41,196 nt of DNA from Leyella stercorea DSM 18206 (GCF_000235885.1 NZ_JH379469.1:38774-79969), one strand, 5' to 3'. Counted from the stretch's first letter, positions 1 to 8,049 are shown. Notes: generated by a model from the letters alone, not told the origin. Translations and numbers: made by a program.

Positions 1-808
1 TGCACTTGAGACAAGTGCACCCCCTACAAGTGTCCCCACTTGGAGGGGTCGTGACGTCGGCTATGCTGCGCTGTATAGCTTCGTCGAAGACCTTCAGGGC
101 TTCAGTGACGCGCAGTGATGTCTCGAAGATGGATTGGCTCACACTCGGATTTAGCTCACGCAGTAATGGTATAACGTTCAGGCGTATCTTATTGCGTTTT
201 ACGTCGTTATGGAGGTTGGTTGAATCGGTGACGTAACTCTCGCCGAGGGCATCGAGGTACTGCTCTATCTGCTGGCGACTATGGGAAAGGAGGGGGCGGA
301 TGATGTGGGCGTTGCGCGGTTGTATGCCTCGCAGTCCGCGCAGGCCTGTGCCGCGTACGAGGTTGAGGAGGAGGGTCTCGACGCTGTCGTCGCGATGGTG
401 GGCGACGCAGATGTCCTGCGCTCGGATGTCGCGGCGGAGCTGCTCGAAATAGGTGTAGCGCAGGTCGCGTGCTGCCATCTCGATGCTGACATGATGCAGA
501 TCGGCATAGGCGTGCGTGTCGAAGTGGACGAGGTGGAGGGGTACGTGGAGGCGACGGCATAGCTGCTTACAGAACTCCTCGTCGCGCAGGGACTCGTCGC
601 CACGCAGATGGAAGTTGCAGTGGGCGGCTTCGAGGCTTATGCCTAACTCGGACTCTAAGTGTTTCAGCACGAGGAGCAACGACACGCTGTCGGCACCGCC
701 GGAAAGGGCGATGATGTACTTGCCACGGGGGGTGAATAGTTGGTGGTGGTGGGCGAAGTGTCGTACTTGGTTGACGAATGTGCTGATTGTTGGAGAGTTT
801 TTTTCCAT
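1..808 (-). CDS. tilS: tRNA(Ile)-lysidine synthase TilS, C-terminus cut by window edge
   Basis: TilS converts cytidine 34 of the CAU-anticodon tRNA-Ile to lysidine using ATP and lysine, so the tRNA reads AUA. The frame opens with ATG at 808 and stays open for 269 codons to position 2, so the 3' part lies outside the window. The ATP-pyrophosphatase P-loop SGGADS is at residues 36-41. It is followed by the family's HCNFHLRGDES and AHHRDDSVETLLLNLVRGTGLRGL segments (key residues H, N, R, and the HxxDD motif). Family length is about 430-460 residues. The last visible residues, about 254-269, are Pro/Cys-rich and unlike TilS. They are encoded by a copy of the hairpin repeat also found in intergenic DNA at 924-950 and 1018-1065, so the repeat appears inserted in frame. 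Whether the frame continues normally beyond the window cannot be seen. Confidence 0.88.
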   Translation of the reverse strand, partial: MEKNSPTISTFVNQVRHFAHHHQLFTPRGKYIIALSGGADSVSLLLVLKHLESELGISLEAAHCNFHLRGDESLRDEEFCKQLCRRLHVPLHLVHFDTHAYADLHHVSIEMAARDLRYTYFEQLRRDIRAQDICVAHHRDDSVETLLLNLVRGTGLRGLRGIQPRNAHIIRPLLSHSRQQIEQYLDALGESYVTDSTNLHNDVKRNKIRLNVIPLLRELNPSVSQSIFETSLRVTEALKVFDEAIQRSIADVTTPPSGDTCRGCTCLKC

Positions 809-820
809 TTGTTGTGTGGG

Positions 821-1098
821 TAGGAGGTATGGGTATGGGATGCCCATACCACTTTTGTAAACAACTTGGGTGCGTGGTATGGGCAGGGATGCCCATACCT
901 CCTAAGTGGGGTGCGGTTCCTTAGGGGGTGCACTTGTCTCAAGTGCACCAACAGAGGTTGGTTTGTACACTTATTGGTTGGTGCAGTTCTTGCTTGGTTG
1001 GTGCACGATTACTTGGTTGGTGCACTTGAGACAAGTGCACCCCCTACAAGTGCCCCCTGTGGGGTGCTTGGGTATGGCAAGGATGCCATACCCTCCTA
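821..1098. repeat. intergenic cluster of two hairpin repeat families (A and B)
   Basis: The tilS-rlmI gap holds no gene and is nearly filled by repeats. Family A has palindromic arms GGTATGGGCA / TGCCCATACC, usually followed by TCCTA; copies lie at 821-850, 876-904 and 1070-1098 (a variant with GGTATGGCA arms). Family B has arms GGTGCACTTG / CAAGTGCACC around AGA; copies lie at 924-950 (reverse orientation) and 1018-1065. Between them TTGGTTGGTGCA occurs three times at about 20-bp spacing (974-1025). The arms could fold as RNA or cruciform DNA. They resemble REP-type elements in size and placement, but no transposase of the REP-associated type is present in this window. Confidence 0.85.
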
Positions 1099-1101
1099 CT
1101 G

Positions 1102-2283
1102 TTATTCGACGTAAAGGACTAATCCCTTGAGGTATTCGCCCTCTGGGTGGTAGATGTTAATCGGGTGATCGGCAGGCTGGTGGATTTGATGCAAGATGCG
1201 CACCTTGCGGTTGGCCTGCACTGCAGCTGTGAAGACAGCGTTGCGGAAGTTTTCCTTTGTGACTATCTGCGAGCAGCTGAAGGTGAAGAGGATGCCACCG
1301 GGCTTGATGCGCTGTAATCCTTTGACGTTGAGGCGTGTGTAGCCTTTGAGGGCGTTGCGCAAGGCTGCGCGATGCTTGGCGAATGCGGGAGGGTCGAGCA
1401 CGATAAGATCATAGGTCTTGTCGTTGGCATCGAGGAACTTGAAGGCGTCCTCGCAGAAGGCTGCGTGACGCTCGTCGCCGGGGAAGTTGAGGGCGATGTT
1501 TCTGTTGGTGAGCTCGATGGCTTTTGCACTGCTGTCGACGGAGTGGACGAGTTTTGCTCCGCCACGCATGGCGTAAACGGAGAAGCCGCCGGTGTAGCAG
1601 AACATGTTGAGGACGGAGCGACCCTTCGAGTAAGTCTCGAGGAGGTGGCGGTTCTCGCGCTGGTCGACGAAGAAGCCGGTCTTCTGTCCTTTCAGCCAGT
1701 CGATGTGGAAGTTCAAGCCGTTCTCCATAGCCACGTCGCTGCCCATTGAGCCGTAGATGAAGCCGTTCTCGTGCTCTACGTCTGCCTTAAACGGGAGCGT
1801 TGTCTCGCTCTTGTAGTAGACGTTCTTTATCTCGCCTTCGGAAGCTCTCACAAGAGCCTCGCATATCTCATGGCGAACGAGGTGCATACCAACGCTGTGT
1901 GCCTGCATGACTGCGGTGTCGCCATAGCAGTCGATGACGAGACCGGGGAGGTTGTCGCCCTCGCCGTGCACAAGGCGGAACGTGTTGTTGTTCTCACGGC
2001 CGATGAGTCCGATAGCCTGGCGCATCTGCCAAGCCGACCGCAGGCGCGAGAACCAGAACTCGCCGTCTATCTCGACATCGCGGAAAGACAACACGCGCAC
2101 TGCGATAGAACCGATCTGATACATGCCGACAGCGATGAAGTCGCCTTGCGAGGTGAATACGCGCACGATTTCGCCTTCGGCTACGCCTTCTTCAATCTGG
2201 GCTACGGCACCGGAGAATATCCAAGGATGGAAACGTTTGAGACTTTCCTCCTTACCTTTCTTTAAATATAGTGTTTTGTACAT
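1102..2283 (-). CDS. rlmI: class I SAM-dependent 23S rRNA methyltransferase, RlmI family
   Basis: The 393-residue protein matches the RlmI (YccW) family, which in E. coli makes m5C1962 in 23S rRNA. The N-terminal 80 residues fit a PUA RNA-binding domain (HPWIFSGA, then the G-D-F-I-AVG strand). A Rossmann methyltransferase domain follows, with GQKTGFFVDQRENR before it, the SAM loop LNMFCYTGGFSVYA, the acidic strand VHSVDSS, the catalytic motif LDPPAFAK and a late FSCSQ segment. Length and motif order are normal for the family. The ATG at 2283 gives the expected N-terminus. No TAnnTTTG promoter is visible directly upstream; the 104-bp gap to the exonuclease holds one copy each of repeats A and B, so co-transcription with that gene is possible. 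Exact target base is inferred from the family. Confidence 0.9.
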   Translation of the reverse strand: MYKTLYLKKGKEESLKRFHPWIFSGAVAQIEEGVAEGEIVRVFTSQGDFIAVGMYQIGSIAVRVLSFRDVEIDGEFWFSRLRSAWQMRQAIGLIGRENNNTFRLVHGEGDNLPGLVIDCYGDTAVMQAHSVGMHLVRHEICEALVRASEGEIKNVYYKSETTLPFKADVEHENGFIYGSMGSDVAMENGLNFHIDWLKGQKTGFFVDQRENRHLLETYSKGRSVLNMFCYTGGFSVYAMRGGAKLVHSVDSSAKAIELTNRNIALNFPGDERHAAFCEDAFKFLDANDKTYDLIVLDPPAFAKHRAALRNALKGYTRLNVKGLQRIKPGGILFTFSCSQIVTKENFRNAVFTAAVQANRKVRILHQIHQPADHPINIYHPEGEYLKGLVLYVE

Positions 2284-2294
2284 ATTCTAATACT

Positions 2295-2382
2295 TAGGAG
2301 GTATGAGCATCCTGCCCATACCATCTATTAATATCTATTTGGTTGGTGCAGTGGAGACCACTGCACCCCCTGGTGGGGTGCG
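2295..2382. repeat. hairpin repeats A (reverse) and B (variant)
   Basis: In the gap between the exonuclease and rlmI, a family A copy lies at 2295-2322 in the orientation opposite to most others. A family B variant lies at about 2341-2382. The B variant has arms GTGCAGTGG / CCACTGCAC instead of GTGCACTTG / CAAGTGCAC but keeps the AGA loop and the following CCCC, so both arms changed together. Confidence 0.8.
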
Positions 2383-2387
2383 TAGTT

Positions 2388-3008
2388 TTATTCTTCTTCG
2401 ACTATCTTCAATTCGTAGTCGTGGGTAGCCATCAGTTGCATTATCTCGTTGTAGAGCTTTATGCACGCCCATGCATCGATAGCGGCATACTCCTTCTGCT
2501 TGTCGGTAAGCACGTCCGCCTCCCAGTTGGTGAGGCGCTGTCGTTTGCTGATTTTCTCGCCGAAGAGGTTGGCGTAGAGTTTTTGCAGACTTTTATCCTC
2601 GACACCGATATTGCCGATGATGTCCTGGATGTCGATGAACCAACCCGGTTCGAACTCGCGACGACGATGGAGCGAGAGCAGGTCGTCGTGCCACGAAAGA
2701 CCAATCATCGGCACGAGTTTGTTGCTGAGCAAGCGCACGAGCGAATCGGGCAAACCGATGTGGTTGAGACGGAACAGAAAGCATTGGTCGTGGGTGGCAA
2801 CTTGCAATAGCGCAACCTTATGGTTCTGCCCACGGCGGAATGCAGGGCGCGTCTCGGTGTCGACCCCCAACACGTCGCACGTGAGAAGATAGTCGACAGC
2901 GCGGTCAGCTTCTGACTCGTTGAGTACCACTGTTATCCGACCCTGAAAATCGACCAATGGCAGAGAATTTATAATGCTTTTATCAAATTTATTGTATATT
3001 GTTTTCAT
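2388..3008 (-). CDS. 3'-5' exonuclease domain protein (DEDDy, RNase D/WRN-like)
   Basis: This single-domain DEDD-family nuclease removes 3' nucleotides from DNA or RNA; the substrate is unknown. Motif I is LGVDTETRPAF (D and E), motif II lies around IGLSWHDD, and motif III is YAAIDAWACIKLY, giving the DEDDy pattern. The frame is open upstream to an ATG at 3068, but the ATG at 3008 is preferred (206 residues). A TAATTTTGC promoter box sits at 3028-3036, so the transcript would start downstream of the first ATG, and homologues usually start near MKTIYNKF. A short acidic C-terminus (IVEEE) follows. It is divergent from ftsK. Bacteroidota genomes commonly carry such stand-alone domains. No HRDC domain is present, so it is not a full RNase D. 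Confidence 0.85.
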   Translation of the reverse strand: MKTIYNKFDKSIINSLPLVDFQGRITVVLNESEADRAVDYLLTCDVLGVDTETRPAFRRGQNHKVALLQVATHDQCFLFRLNHIGLPDSLVRLLSNKLVPMIGLSWHDDLLSLHRRREFEPGWFIDIQDIIGNIGVEDKSLQKLYANLFGEKISKRQRLTNWEADVLTDKQKEYAAIDAWACIKLYNEIMQLMATHDYELKIVEEE

Positions 3009-3027
3009 CTTGATGTGGAAAGATTTT

Positions 3028-3036
3028 GCAAAATTA
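3028..3036 (-). promoter_or_regulatory. -7 promoter element of the exonuclease gene
   Basis: On the minus strand the sequence reads TAATTTTGC, matching Bacteroidota TAnnTTTG. It places the transcript start roughly 12-15 nt before the chosen ATG at 3008. The -33 element is not obvious. Confidence 0.6.
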
Positions 3037-3079
3037 GAAAAAAGTTGCGAATTTATGGTCGTTTCCAACTTTTTTCCAC

Positions 3080-3088
3080 TAATTTTGT
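3080..3088 (+). promoter_or_regulatory. candidate -7 promoter element for ftsK
   Basis: TAATTTTGT matches TAnnTTTG and faces ftsK, back to back with the exonuclease promoter. If used, the ftsK leader would be about 140 nt and would contain three copies of hairpin repeat A. Because the same TTTTGTAAACAA stretch also flanks a repeat at about 854-866, it may instead belong to the repeat module. Confidence 0.4.
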
Positions 3089-3098
3089 AAACAATTTA

Positions 3099-3205
3099 GG
3101 CAGGATGCCCATAACTCCTACTGCGTGGGTGCGTGGTATGGGCAAGATGCCCATACCTCCTACTGCGTGGGCAACGTGGTATGGGCAGGATGCCCATACC
3201 TCCTA
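3099..3205 (+). repeat. three consecutive copies of hairpin repeat A
   Basis: A partial copy lies at 3099-3120, and full copies with GGTATGGGCA / TGCCCATACC arms and a TCCTA tail lie at 3135-3162 and 3178-3205. They are separated by a CTGCGTGGG-type spacer. They fill the ftsK upstream region; the last copy ends 29 bp before the start codon. Confidence 0.88.
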
Positions 3206-3234
3206 ATATATGAACACAATTTCAAACAAAATAT

Positions 3235-5718
3235 ATGGCAAAGAAAAAGACGGAGCGCAAAGCCTCTAATTTTAAAGAAGCAATAGGACTGCAAAGTATT
3301 CTCAAAAGTGAGCGTACCGACTTCCTGTTGGGCATGGTAATAGCACTGTTCGCTGTCTATACCTTCGTGGCATTGTTCTCTTACATAAATACGGGAGCTG
3401 AAGACCAAAGCCTGCTCGAACACACACGCCCTGGCGAATGGCTCAATCAAGGCAAGGTGTTTAAGAACTATTGTGGCTCAATGGGGGCCATTCTGTCATA
3501 TATCCTCGTAACAAAGAACTTCGGATATGCAGCATTCTTCGTACCCTGCTTCCTGCTCATTTCGGGCATCAAGATGATGCAGATATACACGCTGAACATT
3601 TGGAAGTGGTTCTTCGGAATGGGCATAGCCATGATATGGCTGTCGGTGTTCCTTGCCAAGGTGCTTGCACCACTCATGCCAGAGGCTATTTTCAACCCTG
3701 GTGGCTACCACGGATCAGTCTGCGTCGACTTCACCGAAAATGTGATTGGACCTCCGGGACTAACTGCTGTCTTATTCTTCACGGCGATAGCGTTGCTCAC
3801 ATTCGTCAGCAAGCAGACCATCACATGGGTGCGCCGTATGTTCAATCCCATAAAGAGCTTCACGGGTAAGGCTTCGGAGATTGTTACGGACAAACTGTCG
3901 AACACCGACAGCGACACAACGGGCATTGAGGATGGGCACACCAAGTTAAGCACGGAAGATGACAAGACAACAAACTCTGCTAAAGAAACGGGAAAAGAGA
4001 GCGAACCAACACCGGTTATAGACCTCACCGAATTCTCTAACCTCGGAGCAAAGAAACCGAACAAGGCTACAGCCGAACCGATAATAACCGCTACTCCCAC
4101 CCCTACCCCCATCAAAACGGATGGCGAAAAACTGACCGTAGAGGTAGGTAAAGACGAAAAAGCGAAGGGCGAACAACTCACCGACGAGGCTATCAATACG
4201 CCGATTAATCCGCTTGAACCATTCACACGATACAAGTACCCGACACTTAGTCTGCTCACCAAAGACGAGAACGACGGCAAGCCATACATCGATATGGATG
4301 AAATCAAGGCGTATAACGAAGAGATTATCAAGGTGCTCAAGAGTTTCGGCATCGAGATACGCGAGATAAAAGCTACAGTTGGTCCGACTATCACGCTCTA
4401 CGAGATCACTCCGGCAGAGGGCATTCGCATCACAAAGATACGCAATCTCGAAGACGACATCGCGCTACGCCTTTCGGCTCTCGGCGTGCGTATCATTGCA
4501 CCAATCCCAGGCAAGGGCACTATCGGTATTGAGGTGCCGAACAAAAAGCGCCATAATGTATCGATGGAGAGTATTCTGAACTCGAAGAAGTTTCAGGAGA
4601 CGAAGTACGACTTGCCTATCGTGCTCGGAAAGACCATCACCAACGAGGTGTTCATGGCAGACCTTACGAAGATTCCACATCTGCTCGTAGCCGGTGCTAC
4701 GGGTCAGGGTAAGTCGGTAGGTCTGAACGTGATCATCACTTCGCTGCTCTACAAGAAGCACCCTAACGAACTGAAGCTCGTGCTCATCGACCCGAAGAAG
4801 GTGGAGTTCAGTGTCTACTCGCCTATCGCTGACCACTTCATGGCACAGGTGGACGACGACGACGAGCCAATCATCACCGATGTGACAAAGGTAGTACGCA
4901 CGCTGAAGAGTCTGTGTACGCTTATGGACCACCGCTACGACTTGCTGAAATTAGCAGGCGCACGCAACTTGAAGGAATACAACGACAAGTTCCTGCATCG
5001 CCGTCTAAACCCGGAACACGGCCATGAGTTCATGCCGTACATAGTGGTTATCATCGACGAGTTCGGCGACCTTATCATGACAGCCGGCAAGGAGGTGGAA
5101 ATGCCAATCGCACGTATCGCTCAGTTGGCACGTGCTGTCGGCATACATATGATTATTGCCACACAGCGTCCTACCACATCAATCATCACTGGTAATATCA
5201 AGGCGAACTTCCCTGGACGTATCGCCTTCAAGGTGAGCTCGATGATGGACTCGCGCATCATCCTCGACCGTCCGGGTGCTAACCAGCTCATCGGTATGGG
5301 CGATATGCTCTACCTCAACGGCAACGAGCCGACACGTGTGCAGTGTGCATTCATCAGCACGAAAGAGATTGGCGAGATTAACGAATTCATCGAACATCAG
5401 TCGGGTCCGACACATCCTATGGAGCTGCCAGAACCGAAGGGCGACGACTCGGAAGGCGGTGGCAACACGGGCGGTGCAGACATGGGCAGTCTCGACCCAT
5501 TCTTCGAGGAGGCAGCACGCTCCGTTATCGTCAGTCAGCAAGGCAGTACGAGTATGATTCAGCGTCGCTTCTCTATCGGCTACAACCGTGCCGGACGACT
5601 CATGGACCAGCTCGAGAAGGCAGGCATCGTGGGCGCAGCACACGGCAGTAAGCCGCGCGATGTGCTCATCGCTGACGAGGGCCAGCTGACAGCTATCATG
5701 AACCAACTGAGAGGTTAA
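3235..5718 (+). CDS. ftsK: DNA translocase FtsK/SpoIIIE
   Basis: FtsK is the septum-located ATPase that pumps chromosomal DNA and aids dimer resolution at division. The 827-residue protein has four predicted membrane segments (about residues 31-52, 83-110, 123-145, 175-195). A charged Thr/Pro-rich linker follows (about 210-320), then the alpha/beta motor with Walker A GATGQGKS at 487-494 and Walker B VVIIDEFGD near 603-611. The C-terminal winged-helix gamma domain (about 762-827, with the IQRRFSIGYNRAGRLMDQLE segment) normally reads KOPS-type polarity sequences. Length and order are normal for the family. The ATG at 3235 gives a Lys-rich cytoplasmic start. lolA follows 40 bp later, the same FtsK-LolA neighbourhood as in many Gram-negatives. 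Confidence 0.97.
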   Translation: MAKKKTERKASNFKEAIGLQSILKSERTDFLLGMVIALFAVYTFVALFSYINTGAEDQSLLEHTRPGEWLNQGKVFKNYCGSMGAILSYILVTKNFGYAAFFVPCFLLISGIKMMQIYTLNIWKWFFGMGIAMIWLSVFLAKVLAPLMPEAIFNPGGYHGSVCVDFTENVIGPPGLTAVLFFTAIALLTFVSKQTITWVRRMFNPIKSFTGKASEIVTDKLSNTDSDTTGIEDGHTKLSTEDDKTTNSAKETGKESEPTPVIDLTEFSNLGAKKPNKATAEPIITATPTPTPIKTDGEKLTVEVGKDEKAKGEQLTDEAINTPINPLEPFTRYKYPTLSLLTKDENDGKPYIDMDEIKAYNEEIIKVLKSFGIEIREIKATVGPTITLYEITPAEGIRITKIRNLEDDIALRLSALGVRIIAPIPGKGTIGIEVPNKKRHNVSMESILNSKKFQETKYDLPIVLGKTITNEVFMADLTKIPHLLVAGATGQGKSVGLNVIITSLLYKKHPNELKLVLIDPKKVEFSVYSPIADHFMAQVDDDDEPIITDVTKVVRTLKSLCTLMDHRYDLLKLAGARNLKEYNDKFLHRRLNPEHGHEFMPYIVVIIDEFGDLIMTAGKEVEMPIARIAQLARAVGIHMIIATQRPTTSIITGNIKANFPGRIAFKVSSMMDSRIILDRPGANQLIGMGDMLYLNGNEPTRVQCAFISTKEIGEINEFIEHQSGPTHPMELPEPKGDDSEGGGNTGGADMGSLDPFFEEAARSVIVSQQGSTSMIQRRFSIGYNRAGRLMDQLEKAGIVGAAHGSKPRDVLIADEGQLTAIMNQLRG

Positions 5719-5758
5719 TAAGAAACTGGATATAAATAACAAAACACATAGTAGAATT

Positions 5759-6385
5759 ATGAAACGTTTGTTTTTAGGAATTATCATTACAATGTGCATG
5801 GCTTGGTTTGGTGTAAGCACAGGCGCAGCACAGAAGAACGATGCCGCAGCACGAAAGATACTGGACCGCACGGCAAAAGTAATAGGCAGATCGGGCGGAG
5901 CAAGTGCTTCGTTCACAATGAACAATGCTTCAACCGGAACCGTGTCGGGCACCATAGCCATTAAGGGCAACAAGTTCAACGCTCGCACATCGCAAATGAC
6001 AGTATGGTACAACGGCAAGACGCAGTGGACGTACATGAAGAAGAACAACGAGGTAAACGTAAGTACGCCTACACAGGCTCAGCAGCAGATGATGAACCCC
6101 TACTCGTTCATCACAATGTACAAGACAGGCTACAAGATGTCGGCTACAACCTCTGGCGCAAACGACGAGGTGCATCTCGTGGCACAGAACAAAAACAAAA
6201 GCATCGCGGAGATGTACATCACCATCAACCGTAAGACGGGTGTGCCATCAAAGGTAAAGATGAAGCACAAGGGAAAGTGGAGTACCATCACTGTGAGCAA
6301 CTTCTCGCCGAAGAGCCTCTCTAACGCAATCTTCACATTCAACTCAAAGGATTATCCCACAGCTGAAGTTATCGACCTTAGATAA
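5759..6385 (+). CDS. lolA: LolA-like periplasmic outer-membrane lipoprotein carrier
   Basis: LolA ferries lipoproteins from the inner-membrane LolCDE complex across the periplasm. The 208-residue protein has a signal peptide (MKRLFLGIIITMCMAWF, cleavage near residue 24). The mature part is made of short beta strands, typical of the half-barrel LolA fold: SASFTM, GTISG-like GTVSGTIAIKGNKF, WYNGKTQWTY and a C-terminal FTFNSKDYPTAEVIDLR. The segment TQWTYMKKNNEVNVSTPT matches the 'ktlWtYdp...Vtv' pattern of the family. Position directly behind ftsK supports the call. Bacteroidota LolA-like proteins diverge strongly from E. coli LolA, so the precise cargo is inferred. Confidence 0.85.
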   Translation: MKRLFLGIIITMCMAWFGVSTGAAQKNDAAARKILDRTAKVIGRSGGASASFTMNNASTGTVSGTIAIKGNKFNARTSQMTVWYNGKTQWTYMKKNNEVNVSTPTQAQQQMMNPYSFITMYKTGYKMSATTSGANDEVHLVAQNKNKSIAEMYITINRKTGVPSKVKMKHKGKWSTITVSNFSPKSLSNAIFTFNSKDYPTAEVIDLR

Positions 6386-6424
6386 GATTTTAAGGTCGAC
6401 GACTTGGCTTCAGACAAATACAAC

Positions 6425-7951
6425 ATGAAATGCACCATCCCTAAATTTGAACTTATCAGACTGCTGTTGCGGCATCGTAAGCTTGCCGACGACCGCAGTC
6501 TGAGCGCAACGGAAAACAAGTTTGCCAAGTTTTTCATTTTATTCTCTATCCTCATTATCGTCATCTACCTTATGGGACTGGCGGTTGGCTTATCACTCAT
6601 TGTAAATAGCGACATCACTGCAACGGCAACCGAAAATCTGTGCATAGGCATACCGTTTCTGCTACTTGTCGACTTCAACATGAGGTTTACGATGCAGCAG
6701 ACACCTGCACACATTATCAAGCCCTACATACTACTACCATTGCCACGATACACATGCATCGACGCCTTCATATACAGCTCGCTCATCAGCAAAAGCAACT
6801 TTGTCTGGTTTGCATTCTTCCTGCCCTACGCATTGATGTCGATAGTGTTCAGCTATGGCATGGCAACAGCTACGCTGACAATGCTGCTCTGCATGGTGCT
6901 CATCCTCATCAACAGTCAGTGGTACGCGATAGCACGCACGCTCATCAACCGCTCGGTAATATGGTGGATACTACCTATTATTATATATGGTATAGAAGCA
7001 ATGCCGCTGTACGTTGGCAGCAATGCAGGCTGGAATCAGTTCTGCAACCTCTACTCCACCGTCGGCACTATGCTCGACAAACACAACGTGCTACCAATCT
7101 TTATTGCAATCGTGGTGCTTGTAGGCATTACTGCTGTCAACCGCCGACTGCAATACGTAAGTATAGAGCGCGAGTTGATGCGCACGGAGGTGAAGAAGAG
7201 TGTGAAGAAGGTCAATAAGTTTGCCTTCTTCGAGAAGTATGGCGAGATTGGACTCTTCATGCAACTCGAGATAAAGCTGCTGCTTAGGAACGCCACTCCG
7301 AAGAAAGCCTTGAGGTCGGGCTTCTTCACTATGGCTATGATCTGCGCGTTTATTGTTTTGTCGGACGTGTACGACTCAAGCGGCATGACAAACTTTTGGG
7401 GACTGTATGCGTTTATGATATTCGGCACAATGAACCTGCTCGGACTGATGAGCTACGAGGGCAACTACATCGACTGTCTGCTGACACACCGCGAGAACAT
7501 TCTCTCGCTACTCAAGGCAAAGTATGTGTTCTACTCGCTGCTACTGATTGCGCCGTTCCTGCTTATGCTGCCTGCAGTGATAAGCGGCAAATGGTCGCTG
7601 CTGATGCTCGTGAGCTACTTGATATTCACAATGGGTTTCCAGTACTTCATAGCCTTCCAGACGGCTGTATATAACAAGATAACAGTTCCGCTGAACACTA
7701 AGATGACTGACAAGGCAGGTCTGAAGACCAACTACATACAATTAGTATTAGTGGCTATCGTGTTCATCGTGCCAAACATTCTTGTTAATGTACTACAGTC
7801 AATATTCTCAGAGAACGTCGCTTACGTTACAATGCTACTCATCGGATTAGGCTTCATTGCTACCCACCGACTGTGGCTGCGCAATGTCTACAACCGACTG
7901 ATGAAGCGCAAATACGAAAACCTCGAAGGCTTTATCAGTTCAAGACAGTAA
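6425..7951 (+). CDS. DUF5687-family polytopic membrane protein (ABC-permease-like)
   Basis: This is a membrane protein of about 508 residues with roughly ten or more hydrophobic segments (for example FAKFFILFSILIIVIYLMGL and WILPIIIYGIEAMPLY). A mid-protein cytoplasmic region is rich in Lys and Glu (RTEVKKSVKKVNKFAFFEKYGEIGLFMQLEIKLLLRN, listed here only as a landmark by its K/E-rich character). It resembles the DUF5687 family, which is usually a permease subunit beside an ABC ATPase; no ATPase gene lies next to it here. An upstream TTG at 6404 would extend the protein by seven residues, but the ATG at 6425 is preferred. It starts 39 bp after lolA, so it may share that transcript. A strong hairpin follows the stop. 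The substrate is unknown. Confidence 0.7.
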   Translation: MKCTIPKFELIRLLLRHRKLADDRSLSATENKFAKFFILFSILIIVIYLMGLAVGLSLIVNSDITATATENLCIGIPFLLLVDFNMRFTMQQTPAHIIKPYILLPLPRYTCIDAFIYSSLISKSNFVWFAFFLPYALMSIVFSYGMATATLTMLLCMVLILINSQWYAIARTLINRSVIWWILPIIIYGIEAMPLYVGSNAGWNQFCNLYSTVGTMLDKHNVLPIFIAIVVLVGITAVNRRLQYVSIERELMRTEVKKSVKKVNKFAFFEKYGEIGLFMQLEIKLLLRNATPKKALRSGFFTMAMICAFIVLSDVYDSSGMTNFWGLYAFMIFGTMNLLGLMSYEGNYIDCLLTHRENILSLLKAKYVFYSLLLIAPFLLMLPAVISGKWSLLMLVSYLIFTMGFQYFIAFQTAVYNKITVPLNTKMTDKAGLKTNYIQLVLVAIVFIVPNILVNVLQSIFSENVAYVTMLLIGLGFIATHRLWLRNVYNRLMKRKYENLEGFISSRQ

Positions 7952-7976
7952 GCAGACATATACAATGTGTATAATT

Positions 7977-8036
7977 AAAGATTCGCAATTATAACCGCTT
8001 AATTTGGTTAATAATTGCGAATCTTTCGTTTTTTAT
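7977..8036 (+). terminator. intrinsic terminator after the DUF5687 gene
   Basis: Perfect 16-bp arms AAAGATTCGCAATTAT / ATAATTGCGAATCTTT at 7977-7992 and 8011-8026, an inner AACC/GGTT pairing, and then a T-rich tract. It closes the ftsK-lolA-DUF5687 transcript. Confidence 0.85.
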
Positions 8037-8049
8037 TAACTATTTCAAC

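Noticed and set aside
3099..3205. Possible CRISPR-like array
   Set aside because: Spacers between copies are nearly identical (CTGCGTGGG), the units are full palindromes and the same units occur singly in other gaps.
1..3205. A mobile element or transposase carrying the repeats
   Set aside because: All coding space in this part is explained by tilS, rlmI and the exonuclease; no transposase frame was found.
6404..6424. TTG start for the DUF5687 protein
   Set aside because: The ATG seven codons downstream fits the usual N-terminus, and the upstream residues add nothing recognisable.
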